Positions 6,400-13,393 of a stretch of 40,797 nucleotides of DNA are shown one piece after another. This DNA is from Burkholderiales bacterium. Its GTDB lineage: Bacteria; Pseudomonadota; Gammaproteobacteria; Burkholderiales; Usitatibacteraceae. The notes under the pieces are model-generated. The model saw nothing but the letters and a program-made list of their open reading frames with translations. It was not told the DNA's origin and ran no database searches. The stretch is taken from positions 1 through 40,797 of the forward strand of contig JAHCAK010000034.1 in assembly GCA_019634955.1 (NCBI GenBank). The letters are read 5' to 3'. The first letter of the stretch is position 1, and each line of letters starts with the position of its first letter. A program made the translations under genes and the position numbers.

Positions 6400-6525
6400 G
6401 CCTAACGTAGAGGTAACCGGCGCGCTACGGCATGGCACCCTGGCTGCGAGGCGGAACATGTGCACACAGCGCCTCGCGGCCAGGGTGACATGCCGTGGCG
6501 CGTCCGGTTGACCGACATGTTAGGC
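6400..6525 (-). repeat. attC site, long type (126 bp)
   Basis: Boxes GCCTAAC (6400-6406) and GTTAGGC (6519-6525) with long, nearly perfect arms (CGCTACGGCATGGCACCCTG pairing with CAGGGTGACATGCCGTGGCG). It is unrelated in sequence to the 96-bp family, so the acetyltransferase cassette probably came from a different integron. Confidence 0.85.
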
Positions 6526-7029
6526 AGCACTTGCTGGCCCCAGCAATAAAGCCATGTTTACACCGTCGTAGAAGCAGCCATCAAAGCGAAGCGCCGCTCG
6601 CGCTATACCCTCATGAACGAAGCCGACGCGTTCGTAGAGCCGAATTGCGCGAAGATTGTCGGCACGAGCCTCGAGCGTGACACGGTAGATGCCCTTCTTC
6701 AAGGCGTGATTGAGTGTCTGGCGGAGAAGTTGCTCGCCGACGCCGCGACCTCGATAGCCCTCTCGTACTCCCATTCCAAGCGTGCCAACATGTTGCAGGG
6801 CATAGGCCCAGTGTGGAAATACATCGCACCAACCTATCAGTTCCCCGTCCTCGATCGCAACGAACTGAGCAGCGTCGTTCTTGACGGACTCTGCGACGAA
6901 TGACTGGACGCGCTCAAGAGGCGGAGCTTCGACCTGAGCGAGGTACTTTCGCTCTCGTGCGACAGAGTCCAAGCAGGCACGGAATGCCGAGGCATCAAAG
7001 AGCTCGATCTGGCGAATGGCGGTCGACAT
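6520..7029 (-). CDS. GNAT-family N-acetyltransferase
   Basis: A 169-residue acetyl-CoA-dependent acetyltransferase. The acetyl-CoA pyrophosphate loop is clear (GMGVREGYRGRGVGEQLL, residues ~88-105). It is followed by the ALKKGIYRVTLEARADNLRAIRLYERVGFVHEG region, which resembles RimJ/RimL-type and small-molecule acetyltransferases. Substrate unknown; related cassette GNATs include aminoglycoside enzymes, but nothing here proves resistance. The ATG at 7029 is chosen over upstream readthrough into attC. The TAA stop lies in the attC box at 6519-6525. Confidence 0.87.
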   Translation of the reverse strand: MSTAIRQIELFDASAFRACLDSVARERKYLAQVEAPPLERVQSFVAESVKNDAAQFVAIEDGELIGWCDVFPHWAYALQHVGTLGMGVREGYRGRGVGEQLLRQTLNHALKKGIYRVTLEARADNLRAIRLYERVGFVHEGIARAALRFDGCFYDGVNMALLLGPASAA

Positions 7030-7044
7030 GAGGTGTGTTGTGCT

Positions 7045-7140
7045 GCCTAACGATTGAGTTGAGCGGCCGGGCACGATGCCTCGGCCGCGGAAAGACGCGG
7101 CCCACAGTGACCCACGGACCGCTCGGACGCATTGTTAGAC
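7045..7140 (-). repeat. attC site (96 bp)
   Basis: Boxes GCCTAAC (7045-7051) and GTTAGAC (7134-7140), majority-type arms. It belongs to the zinc-ribbon membrane protein cassette on its right. Confidence 0.92.
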
Positions 7141-7153
7141 CGCATGGCTGCTC

Positions 7154-7420
7154 TTAACCCTCGATGGCTTCGTAGCTGAAGATCTTTCGACAGCGCGTGC
7201 ACTGAAATCGACATGCCTTGCGATATACGGCGTACCAGGCCACGACGGCCGACAGCACAACCGCAACTACGACGAACTGCCAGCCGCCAAGGACGTACGC
7301 GATTACTACGAAGAGTCCGGCTGCAATCTCTACAGCGATCGTGTCCGGCCGGGCCTGCCCCGTTTCGCCAAGGGCAATTCGAATAAGCGGGGCGGCGCAT
7401 TCAGGGCACGGTCTAATCAT
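7154..7420 (-). CDS. Small membrane protein with split zinc ribbon
   Basis: An 88-residue protein with CPEC near the N-terminus (residues 4-7) and CTRC near the C-terminus. Between them lie two hydrophobic helices (IAAGLFVVIAYVLGGW and FVVVAVVLSAVVAWYAVY). The two Cys pairs would come together on the cytoplasmic face and could bind one zinc. Start ATG 7420; the longer frame upstream is attC readthrough. Function unknown; one of many membrane-protein cassettes here. Confidence 0.72.
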   Translation of the reverse strand: MIRPCPECAAPLIRIALGETGQARPDTIAVEIAAGLFVVIAYVLGGWQFVVVAVVLSAVVAWYAVYRKACRFQCTRCRKIFSYEAIEG

Positions 7421-7423
7421 GCG

Positions 7424-7519
7424 GTCTAACGATCTAGTTGAGCGGCCGCACGCCGACCGCTTTGCCGCGCGAGACGCGGCCCACAATGGCGCACGGACAG
7501 CTCGAACGCATTGTTAGAG
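7424..7519 (-). repeat. attC site (96 bp, variant arms)
   Basis: Boxes GTCTAAC (7424-7430) and GTTAGAG (7513-7519). The arms differ slightly from the majority (GCGGCCGCACGCCGACCGC; GCGCGAGACGCGG). Attached to the lipoprotein cassette on its right. Confidence 0.9.
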
Positions 7520-7528
7520 CGCACTAAG

Positions 7529-7837
7529 CTAATTGACACGGACTAGTACACCCATCTCGGAGCGAGCGCTGTTTGGTCCGGTCATCGTGAATCGCATGGC
7601 GCTGCCTTTGGATATGCCAGTTTCGTAAGTTACGACGACGTCGTTGCCCTTGACTTGATACGACACCTTGTCAATGACCCCAAGCGCCTCGGATTCCCCA
7701 GTTCGAAAGTGAATGCTCATCGGGAACGATCCCTTGAGGCGCCAGGTTCCCGCAAGCGGTCCCGGGTCACGATCGCCGCACCCCCACAGTACGAGAGCGA
7801 CCATTGCTGCCAAGAGGGTCCTTGAGATGATGTTCAT
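7529..7837 (-). CDS. Predicted lipoprotein (cassette)
   Basis: A 102-residue protein with a lipoprotein signal (MNIISRTLLAAMVALVLWGC), the lipid-modified Cys being followed by GDRD. The mature domain (GPLAGTWRLKGSFPMSIHF and a series of beta strands) resembles small lipocalin-like or META-type domains in style, but I cannot assign a family. The start at ATG 7837 gives a normal signal length. An ATG at 7858 would add seven residues; an AGAGG lies between them. Aspartate after Cys+1 is not seen, so outer-membrane sorting is possible. Confidence 0.72.
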   Translation of the reverse strand: MNIISRTLLAAMVALVLWGCGDRDPGPLAGTWRLKGSFPMSIHFRTGESEALGVIDKVSYQVKGNDVVVTYETGISKGSAMRFTMTGPNSARSEMGVLVRVN

Positions 7838-7863
7838 CCGTGGGGTGACGCCTCTCATGTGCG

Positions 7864-7959
7864 CTCTAACGATTGAGTTGAGCGGCCGGCCACAATGCCT
7901 CGGCCGCGGACAGACGCGGCCCGTCAACGCTACACGGCCGCTCGAACGCGTTGTTAGGC
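7864..7959 (-). repeat. attC site (96 bp) of the IS-interrupted cassette
   Basis: Boxes CTCTAAC (7864-7870) and GTTAGGC (7953-7959). Only 18 bp of cassette DNA remains between it and the IS30-family insertion; its gene lies beyond the IS at 9069-9401. Confidence 0.92.
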
Positions 7960-7977
7960 ACCGCGAATTCACAAAGT

Positions 7978-9029
7978 AAGTGCAACACGCCCCCCTGAAA
8001 TGGCGAGGCGATCGGACGATACTGACGAAGTTTCTCCACCGCCAAGTAGAGGACTTTCGCCATGACGTACCGCCAGATCACCTCTGGGCAGAGGTATATG
8101 CTCGCCGCCCTGCGAAAGCAAGGACTGCGGAATTCGGCCATTGCCGTCGCCTTGGGATGCCATCGAAGCACTGTGGGCCGCGAACTCAAGCGCAACGGCT
8201 CCGTCTCTGACGGCCACTATCGCGCCGACAAGGCTCAGGAGAGGGCCAACGGCCGCCGTTCCCGCTCTCGGCGAAACCAGCAGTTCACGCCCGAGGACTT
8301 CGCCCAGGTGGACGCCTTGCTCGCGCGGCGCTGGAGTCCCGAGCAGATCGCCGGGCGCCTGGCGCTCGAGTTGGGATTTTCCATCAGCCACGAGACCATC
8401 TACCGGCACGTGTGGCGCGACAAGAGATCAGGCGGGTTCCTGTACACCCACCTGCGCTGCGCCCGGAAGCGACGGCGCAAGGGCTATGGCCACTACGATA
8501 GTCGAGGCCGCCTCGCCGGCAAGCGCCACATCTCGCAGCGGCCACCATCAGTGGAGGCTCGCCAGCACTTCGGCCATTGGGAAATCGACACCATGATGGG
8601 CCGAGGAAGCAAGGATTGCATCCTTAGCCTCGTCGAGCGAAAGACCGGCCTGGTCATCATCGGCAAGCTGCCAAACAGGACAACTGCATCGGTGAACGCC
8701 CGCGTGCTGCGCATCGTCACCCCAAAACCGGAAATGTTCGAAACGATCACCGCCGACAACGGAACCGAATTCCACGACTACGCCGCCATCGAACAACGAA
8801 CCCGCACGACGTTCTACTTCGCGACCCCCTACCACTCCTGGGAGCGCGGGACCAACGAGAACACCAATGGACTCATTCGCCAGTACCTGCCCAAGGGAGC
8901 CAGCATGGCCAAGCTCACGCAGCGGCAATGCAACGACATCGCCTACTGTCTCAATTCCAGGCCACGGAAGAGACTCGGATACAAAACCCCACTGGAGTGC
9001 CAACATGGCTGCTAGTCAGCGTTGCACTT
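7978..9029 (+). mobile_element. IS30-family insertion sequence
   Basis: A 1052-bp element bounded by 9-bp terminal inverted repeats AAGTGCAAC (7978-7986) and GTTGCACTT (9021-9029). The 6-bp sequence CAAAGT occurs directly outside both ends (7972-7977 and 9030-9035), marking a target duplication. It holds one transposase gene. The insertion is in the non-coding part of a cassette between gene and attC, so neither was broken, although the gene is now about 1.1 kb from its recombination site. Confidence 0.85.
8062..9015 (+). CDS. IS30-family transposase
   Basis: A 317-residue DDE transposase. The N-terminal helix-turn-helix (QRYMLAALRKQGLRNSAIAVALGCHRSTVGRELKRN, residues ~10-45) binds the ends. 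The catalytic core shows HWEIDTMMG (first Asp), ITADNGTEF (second Asp) and HSWERGTNENTNGLIRQYLP (final Glu), the classic IS30 signature, and the length is normal for the family. Start ATG 8062 follows AGAGGA. The frame is intact, so the element may still be mobile. The stop lies 14 bp before the right terminal repeat. Confidence 0.95.
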   Translation: MTYRQITSGQRYMLAALRKQGLRNSAIAVALGCHRSTVGRELKRNGSVSDGHYRADKAQERANGRRSRSRRNQQFTPEDFAQVDALLARRWSPEQIAGRLALELGFSISHETIYRHVWRDKRSGGFLYTHLRCARKRRRKGYGHYDSRGRLAGKRHISQRPPSVEARQHFGHWEIDTMMGRGSKDCILSLVERKTGLVIIGKLPNRTTASVNARVLRIVTPKPEMFETITADNGTEFHDYAAIEQRTRTTFYFATPYHSWERGTNENTNGLIRQYLPKGASMAKLTQRQCNDIAYCLNSRPRKRLGYKTPLECQHGC

Positions 9030-9068
9030 CAAAGTTGAAGTCACGCACCATCATTGCCCCATCGACCT

Positions 9069-9401
9069 TCAACGAACAAATCTCCTGAGGTATGGCGATT
9101 GCACTTGCAGCCAGCGACTAACCTCCGGTGATGAGAGCGCCCAGACGTTGCGCCTGATAGGGCGACGAACAAGCAATTCAGGAACGGGGCCGTATTTTCG
9201 TCTGCAAAAGGCCGCCGCTCGTCGGCAAACCTGGTCCCAGAAAAAGTAAGAGCGCTCGCCATCCAACTTTGCGACCTTTGCCCGATGAGCAGCCTTATGC
9301 ACGGCGAACTTTGCCAAGTACTCGTGCTGCGACCAAAAGTAAGTCTGCCACCAGTTCCTTCTGCGCATTCTTGCGTTGTGCTTCCGCACTCGGATGCTCA
9401 T
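9069..9401 (-). CDS. Hypothetical cassette protein
   Basis: A 110-residue, very basic protein (MSIRVRKHNARMRRRNWWQTYF and AHRAKVAKLDGERSYFFWDQVCRR) with many aromatic residues and no membrane segment or signal. The family is not recognised; the charge suggests nucleic acid or ribosome contact, which is a guess. Start ATG 9401 lies four bases from the attC box at 9405-9411. The IS30 copy sits about 40 bp downstream of its stop, separating it from its own attC at 7864-7959. Confidence 0.6.
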   Translation of the reverse strand: MSIRVRKHNARMRRRNWWQTYFWSQHEYLAKFAVHKAAHRAKVAKLDGERSYFFWDQVCRRAAAFCRRKYGPVPELLVRRPIRRNVWALSSPEVSRWLQVQSPYLRRFVR

Positions 9402-9404
9402 GGT

Positions 9405-9500
9405 GCCTAACGGTCGAGTTGAGCGGCCGGCCACGATGCCTCGGCCGCGGCCAGACGCGGCCCACCAACACCACACGGCCGCTCGAACGGATTGTTAGAC
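9405..9500 (-). repeat. attC site (96 bp)
   Basis: Boxes GCCTAAC (9405-9411) and GTTAGAC (9494-9500), majority-type arms. The TAA stop of the GrpB gene lies within the second box. Confidence 0.92.
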
Positions 9501-10007
9501 AGCACCAACAGCTCCACGAAGCGCAGTTTCAATGAACGGGCCCTTCTCGTCGGTATAGCGTTCACGATCGTGACGGTGTGCGGCGGCCAAGCGGTGCTTC
9601 AGTGCGGCGTAGTCCCTTGCCAGGGAAGGGTCCGCGATCAGCAGATCTCGGAAGGCAAGGCGCTCGATCCAGAGTCTACTGTTCAGCGGCACCAGATGTA
9701 GATGATGGGTGCGAAGATCGGGGCCGGGCTTGCACAGCCAATGCATCACCTCGGTCTTGTAGGGGTAGTAGCAATAACCAACGGCTTGAAGCGCACTCAA
9801 AGCTGGCCTCGAGGACTCGAGGTCGCTCACCGGAGCCATGATGTCGATAACAGGCTTTGCGGAAAGCCCTGGCACTGCGGTGCTTCCAATGTGTTCGATG
9901 CGGCCAACAAGCCACCGCTCAAGAATTGGCCCCAGCAATTCACTCTCTGCCAGAAACGCCGCTGGCCATGCAGGGTTATACGGCTCAATTTGAATGGGCG
10001 CTTCCAA
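9495..10007 (-). CDS. GrpB-family (UPF0157) nucleotidyltransferase-fold protein
   Basis: A 170-residue GrpB/UPF0157 protein of the minimal nucleotidyltransferase superfamily. The family signature is strong: IEPYNPAWPAAFLAE (residues 7-21), EHIGSTAVPGLSAKPVIDIM (~38-57; the GS and the DIM Asp correspond to the nucleotidyltransferase core) and RTHHLHLVPLNSRLW. The C-terminal helix is normal. Reported members are often standalone or fused to CoaE; the acceptor is unknown. Frequent as a passenger in cassettes. Start ATG 10007; the stop overlaps the attC. Confidence 0.9.
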   Translation of the reverse strand: MEAPIQIEPYNPAWPAAFLAESELLGPILERWLVGRIEHIGSTAVPGLSAKPVIDIMAPVSDLESSRPALSALQAVGYCYYPYKTEVMHWLCKPGPDLRTHHLHLVPLNSRLWIERLAFRDLLIADPSLARDYAALKHRLAAAHRHDRERYTDEKGPFIETALRGAVGAV

Positions 10008-10027
10008 TTGCGATCATCTCTGGTGCT

Positions 10028-10123
10028 GTCTAACGATTGAGTTGAGCGGCCGGGCACCGACCGCATTGCCGCGCGAGACGCGGCCCCCGACACCTCACGG
10101 CCCGCTCGGACGCATTGTTAGCC
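10028..10123 (-). repeat. attC site (96 bp, variant arms)
   Basis: Boxes GTCTAAC (10028-10034) and GTTAGCC (10117-10123). It shares the GCGCGAGACGCGG arm with the site at 7424-7519. Holds the TAA of the gene at 10118. Confidence 0.92.
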
Positions 10124-10510
10124 ATGCGACTTTGCCCCACGTAGTCCGCCGCCGCCCACTGCTGCAATGAGCGACGTAACTCCGAGCGCAGCCCCAATTG
10201 CGCCAATGGGGCCAAGCTCAGCGAGCAACGACGATGCAACCAGAAACGCAGGCAGGCCGGCGAGAATGCCTAGCGCGAGCGCCGACGGCGCGTCTATTTC
10301 GTGCGCCCGGGTGGCCGCAAACCCGGCAAAGGCACCCGCGGCAAGCACGATGCTGACCGCCACCGCAATGACACCCTGGGTAAGCCAGAAGCGCGTGCTT
10401 GGGAGATCACCTTGGGGCAGTTGTGTGAACGTCGCGACGATATTCGCGGCGACAACGACGACTCCGCCGCTTGCCCCAAACTCAAGTGCTCGCAGAATGA
10501 TGTGTCGCAT
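10118..10510 (-). CDS. Four-helix membrane protein (cassette)
   Basis: A 130-residue integral membrane protein of unknown function. Four hydrophobic segments are visible (ASGGVVVVAANIVATF; GVIAVAVSIVLAAGAFAGFAA; ALGILAGLPAFLVASSLL; GAIGAALGVTSLIAAVGGG). The C-terminus is short and basic. Start ATG 10510 abuts the attC box at 10511-10517, so there is almost no leader. The TAA stop lies in the attC at the other side. No recognised family. Confidence 0.68.
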   Translation of the reverse strand: MRHIILRALEFGASGGVVVVAANIVATFTQLPQGDLPSTRFWLTQGVIAVAVSIVLAAGAFAGFAATRAHEIDAPSALALGILAGLPAFLVASSLLAELGPIGAIGAALGVTSLIAAVGGGGLRGAKSHG

Positions 10511-10606
10511 GGCTAACGATGAAGTTGAGCGGCCGGCCACAATGCCTCGGCCGCGGCCAGACGCGGCCCACAAACGCTACGCGGCCGCTCGAACGATTTG
10601 TTAGGA
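10511..10606 (-). repeat. attC site (96 bp)
   Basis: Boxes GGCTAAC (10511-10517) and GTTAGGA (10600-10606), majority-type arms. Holds the stop of the GIY-YIG gene. Confidence 0.92.
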
Positions 10607-10984
10607 AGCATTCTTTCCCGTTCCCAGATGCCGCGGGCATAGATGCCCAACTGCGTACGCTTCGAGGAGTGCACGCCGCCTATCATTGGGCTCTTCAACC
10701 AATGAATAGCAGTACGACCCACGCAAGAGATGCCCTTGTCGCTTGAACATGGCGGCCGTGAACGAGGATTGGCCTTGAAGGTGGTTGTTGAGTCGTTGCC
10801 GAAGCCCACGCTTTCCGGTGACGGTTCGTCCGACGTGGAGAACTGCACCGCGCGGGCTGTAGATGACGTATACCCCATGCGCAATGGGAGCATCTATCCG
10901 CTGCCTCGCGTCGGGAAACGTCTTGCGCTCTGCCCGAAGCAATGCCGCGTACTTCTTCTTGACCGCTTGAAGTTCGCGTTGCAC
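10601..10984 (-). CDS. GIY-YIG-domain protein
   Basis: A 127-residue protein with a GIY-YIG-like nuclease core. GVYVIYSPRGAVLHVGRT (residues ~37-54) gives the two strands, with the second motif changed from YIG to HVG, and the following Arg helix (GLRQRLNNHLQG) carries the usual basic residue. A helix-rich C-terminal part follows (RRALLEAYAVGHLCP, which may supply the catalytic Glu). The proposed start is GTG 10984, since no ATG fits between the attC and the domain. Whether it cuts DNA is unclear; homologues are annotated only as GIY-YIG proteins. The stop lies in the attC. Confidence 0.75.
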   Translation of the reverse strand: MQRELQAVKKKYAALLRAERKTFPDARQRIDAPIAHGVYVIYSPRGAVLHVGRTVTGKRGLRQRLNNHLQGQSSFTAAMFKRQGHLLRGSYCYSLVEEPNDRRRALLEAYAVGHLCPRHLGTGKNAS

Positions 10985-10992
10985 GGAATGCT

Positions 10993-11088
10993 TCCTAACG
11001 ATTAAGTTGAGCGGCCGGCCACGACCGCGTTGCCGCGGCCAGACGCGGCCCACGATGCCTCCCGGGCCGCTCGAACGAATGGTTAGGC
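10993..11088 (-). repeat. attC site (96 bp)
   Basis: Boxes TCCTAAC (10993-10999) and GTTAGGC (11082-11088). The same version, including the CGACCGCGTTGCCGCGG loop, recurs at 14376-14471 and, damaged, at 17760-17858, each time with the same gene. Confidence 0.92.
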
Positions 11089-11334
11089 CGCATTCGAACC
11101 CACCCCTTTGGACTGACCATCGAAGTAGAGTCGGCGGAGTGCATAGAGAAGAAACACCTGCATTAAGGCGATATACAAAGACGCTATAAGTCCGCTACGA
11201 AGACCTGAGTCGGCCGCCATGTAGACCGCGAACCAGATGAACGCAATGTGGAGCGTCGCCATGAGTACGAGCCTCGGCCATGTCTTCACCATGCTGCCAG
11301 CCCAGCCACGAGGATCTGAATGCAGTGACGGCAT
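11083..11334 (-). CDS. Two-helix membrane protein (cassette, intact copy)
   Basis: An 83-residue protein with two predicted transmembrane helices (LVLMATLHIAFIWFAVYMAAD, about residues 23-43; GLIASLYIALMQVFLLYAL, about 48-66) and a polar C-tail. Function unknown. It is the only intact copy; the versions at 14465-14740 and 17852-18115 have frame-breaking indels. The TAA stop lies in its attC box. Confidence 0.68.
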   Translation of the reverse strand: MPSLHSDPRGWAGSMVKTWPRLVLMATLHIAFIWFAVYMAADSGLRSGLIASLYIALMQVFLLYALRRLYFDGQSKGVGSNAA

Positions 11335-11365
11335 GTAACCTCCCTCTCGACTTCTCTCGAATGCG

Positions 11366-11461
11366 GTCTAACGACCTAGTTGAGCGGCGTGGCACAGCCG
11401 AATTGCCGCGGACAGACGCGGCCCGCGATGGTCCACCGCCGGCTCGAACGCGGTGTTAGGG
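11366..11461 (-). repeat. attC site (96 bp, variant arms)
   Basis: Boxes GTCTAAC (11366-11372) and GTTAGGG (11455-11461). The arms diverge (GCGGCGTGGCACAGCCG...CACCGCCGGCTCG) from the majority but keep the length. Confidence 0.9.
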
Positions 11462-11469
11462 GGCGATGA

Positions 11470-11712
11470 TCAAGCACTTCTCGACTCCCCTTCTGCATTG
11501 CCACCCTCATGTGCCGCTCGCTTGTGACGGCGATGAAGAAGGTAGGTGATCAGAATCCCCATGCCAAAGCCCAAGGCAGTGGCCCCACCGATAAGGCTCC
11601 AGTAGTCATGAACTACGGTGACACCGTCAATGAATACACTCCCGTATATCTGCGAGACAGCCACGACGAAACAGACGATGAGTGCGCCGAGCAGAAATGG
11701 CCACAGCTTCAT
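11470..11712 (-). CDS. Two-helix membrane protein (cassette)
   Basis: An 80-residue membrane protein with two helices (LWPFLLGALIVCFVVAVSQIYG and YWSLIGGATALGFGMGILITYLL) joined by a short acidic loop, and a basic then polar tail (HRRHKRAAHEGG). Start ATG 11712 is set by an AGAGGT eight bases upstream. Family not recognised. Lies between attC sites 11366-11461 and 11753-11848. Confidence 0.68.
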   Translation of the reverse strand: MKLWPFLLGALIVCFVVAVSQIYGSVFIDGVTVVHDYWSLIGGATALGFGMGILITYLLHRRHKRAAHEGGNAEGESRSA

Positions 11713-11752
11713 GATCACACCTCTTGAGACGACGCGTGGGCTTGTCATCGCC

Positions 11753-11848
11753 CTCTAACGATGAAGTTGAGCGGCCGGCCACGATGCCTCGGCCGCGGCC
11801 AGACGCGGCCCACCAACACCACACTGCCGCTCGAACGATTTGTTAGAA
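11753..11848 (-). repeat. attC site (96 bp)
   Basis: Boxes CTCTAAC (11753-11759) and GTTAGAA (11842-11848), majority-type arms; belongs to the GDCCVxC cassette. Confidence 0.92.
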
Positions 11849-11865
11849 GTCATTTGGCCACCGAT

Positions 11866-12075
11866 CTAGGCACAGCAACCCTTCTCGAGTTGGATTGGCG
11901 GACATTTGACGCTGCCAAAGGAACAGAAGACGCAGCAATCGCCTGCCACAGGCTTCAGCAACTTGTGACACCCTTTGCACTCGTAGAAGAAGATGCACGC
12001 GTCAGTGGGCATTTCTTCCGTGGCAGTGGCGCCACATTCGGGACAGGTGATGACGGAGTGCAATGTCACTTCCAC
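11866..12075 (-). CDS. GDCCVxC-domain zinc-ribbon protein
   Basis: A 69-residue cysteine-rich protein. It has a CPEC (residues ~11-14), CKGC (~33-36) and the family hallmark GDCCVFCSFGSVKCPP (~45-60), ending in a further CC. This small family is often found next to metal-resistance and mercury genes and in some species carries selenocysteine. Here all positions are Cys, so there is no selenoprotein. Role unproven; metal or thiol chemistry is a reasonable inference. Single-gene cassette. Confidence 0.88.
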   Translation of the reverse strand: MEVTLHSVITCPECGATATEEMPTDACIFFYECKGCHKLLKPVAGDCCVFCSFGSVKCPPIQLEKGCCA

Positions 12076-12090
12076 GGCGCCTCCAATGAC

Positions 12091-12171
12091 TTCTAACGAC
12101 TGAGTTGAACGGCGGACGGCCGAGCCGGAGGCGTGGGCCGCCAGTTCGTCCGTTCGAACGCGTTGTTAGCT
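12091..12171 (-). repeat. attC site, 81-bp variant
   Basis: Boxes TTCTAAC (12091-12097) and GTTAGCT (12165-12171) with distinct arms (GAACGGCGGACGGCCGAG / CCGCCAGTTCGTCCGTTC). A shorter version with the same gene recurs at 17002-17077. Confidence 0.9.
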
Positions 12172-12468
12172 TGCATGTTCTCTCCTAGTTCGGAGGCGCC
12201 TGGCCACGAGTACCACCACGATGGCAACGGGCACCGCGAACATTGACCAGTATGAGGTGGCAATAAGATCCCACGGTCTCAACGAGTCGCCGCCCTGTTG
12301 CGGGACGATGAGCTGCGGTACCCAGAACCACCCGTATCCAATTGCGACTGCCGCCGCGATTGACGCCAACACAGCCGCCACGGTGAAGCGCAAGTATGAG
12401 AGGCCAAATGCTGCGGCGCCTGCCAACAGGCAAACAGGGACGATTCCACCTTCGACGCTGTCAAACAT
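12166..12468 (-). CDS. Three-helix membrane protein (cassette, intact copy)
   Basis: A 100-residue protein with three predicted helices (GIVPVCLLAGAAAFGLSYL; VAAVLASIAAAVAIGYGWFW; MFAVPVAIVVVLVARRL) and a basic tail (RTRREHAS). Function unknown. Start ATG 12468 and the stop inside the attC box make a minimal cassette. A second, frame-broken copy lies at 17071-17365. Confidence 0.68.
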   Translation of the reverse strand: MFDSVEGGIVPVCLLAGAAAFGLSYLRFTVAAVLASIAAAVAIGYGWFWVPQLIVPQQGGDSLRPWDLIATSYWSMFAVPVAIVVVLVARRLRTRREHAS

Positions 12469-12471
12469 GCA

Positions 12472-12567
12472 AGCTAACGATCGAGTTGAGCGGCCGGCCA
12501 CAATGCTTCGGCCGCGGCCAGACGCGGCCCACCTACGCTATACGGCCGCTCGAACGAATTGTTAGAG
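12472..12567 (-). repeat. attC site (96 bp)
   Basis: Boxes AGCTAAC (12472-12478) and GTTAGAG (12561-12567). An identical-looking site recurs at 15116-15211 with a damaged copy of the same gene. Confidence 0.92.
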
Positions 12568-12568
12568 G

Positions 12569-12874
12569 TCACGTTGTCCACCTCAGCACTATCGATGCCC
12601 ACAACAGAGTGATGCCCGCAACCGTGAGCGCCGTCACCCAGCGGGGAACTGGTTCTGTGCGGGGCTTGAGTGCTTGCCGTATTGGCGCCGTGAACGACAA
12701 TGGGCGCAGATACCACAAGGGAGTAATGGCGACGAAAGACAGGGCCATGAGTAGGTCGTAGGAGTGTCCAGACGTCATCCAGGAAAAGGCACCGGCCGCC
12801 GCACCTAGCACGCCAAGGCCAGCACATATCAGCGATGAGACTAGCGATCCTGTCCGCACGGAGGTGGCGCTCAT
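12569..12874 (-). CDS. Three-helix membrane protein (cassette, intact copy)
   Basis: A 101-residue integral membrane protein with hydrophobic stretches LVSSLICAGLGVLGAAAGAF, LLMALSFVAITPLWYL and VTALTVAGITLLWASIVL, and a basic loop between the second and third. Function unknown. A truncated, frameshifted copy lies at 15212-15430. Single-gene cassette. Confidence 0.68.
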   Translation of the reverse strand: MSATSVRTGSLVSSLICAGLGVLGAAAGAFSWMTSGHSYDLLMALSFVAITPLWYLRPLSFTAPIRQALKPRTEPVPRWVTALTVAGITLLWASIVLRWTT

Positions 12875-12882
12875 TGCGTGAC

Positions 12883-12978
12883 CTCTAACGATTGAGTTGA
12901 GCGGCCGGCCACGATGACCGTGCCGCGGTCAGACGCGGCCCACCGACACCACGCGGCCGCTCGAACGATTTGTTAGAG
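12883..12978 (-). repeat. attC site (96 bp)
   Basis: Boxes CTCTAAC (12883-12889) and GTTAGAG (12972-12978); the loop reads GATGACCGTGCCGCGG, shared with the inverted site at 5071-5165. Confidence 0.92.
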
Positions 12979-13284
12979 GTCACTTTTCGCCTCCTTGCTC
13001 GAGGAGAGGACGACCGGAGGTGTTCCACTTAACCAGGCTGTCACAAGAGCCCATTGCAGAAGACCAAGCCCCGCTGCGACGACGATGGCGAGCATTGAGG
13101 CATGTGGCAGATACCAAGACGCAAATGACAGTGGGATCCCGGTCAGAGTAAGTACGAGATGAGCGCCAATTTGGGCCTCACCATTGCAGAACGCTCCGTA
13201 GACGACCCAAGCAAACGCCCACGCGCCGTATATGGCAATGGCCATGCGAATGTGTCTGCGCTTAGATGGCGTTAACCACGGCAC
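12973..13284 (-). CDS. Three-helix membrane protein (cassette, intact copy)
   Basis: A 103-residue membrane protein. Helices: AIAIYGAWAFAWVVYGAF, HLVLTLTGIPLSFASWYL and MLAIVVAAGLGLLQWALV. The N-terminus is basic (PSKRRHIR), which predicts a cytoplasmic N-end. The GTG at 13284 is chosen because AGAGGT lies nine bases upstream; an ATG at 13245 is the alternative. The attC box gives the TAA stop. A frame-broken copy is at 16314-16632. Function unknown. Confidence 0.65.
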   Translation of the reverse strand: MPWLTPSKRRHIRMAIAIYGAWAFAWVVYGAFCNGEAQIGAHLVLTLTGIPLSFASWYLPHASMLAIVVAAGLGLLQWALVTAWLSGTPPVVLSSSKEAKSDL

Positions 13285-13296
13285 GATGTCTGTGAC

Positions 13297-13392
13297 CTCT
13301 AACGATTGAGTTGAGCGGCCGGGCACGGTGCCTCGGCCGCGGCCAGACGCGGCCCACCCACGCTACACGGCCGCTCGAACGCGCTGTTAGCT
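13297..13392 (-). repeat. attC site (96 bp)
   Basis: Boxes CTCTAAC (13297-13303) and GTTAGCT (13386-13392), majority-type arms; belongs to the 172-residue gene on its right. Confidence 0.92.
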
Positions 13393-13393
13393 C

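Noticed and set aside
8062-9015. IS element of the attC-targeting IS1111/IS110 group
   Set aside because: The transposase has IS30 signatures (helix-turn-helix, DDE with ERGTNENTNGLIRQYLP) and the insertion is outside the attC.
11866-12075. Selenoprotein reading of the GDCCVxC gene
   Set aside because: No in-frame TGA is present; all key positions are ordinary Cys codons.
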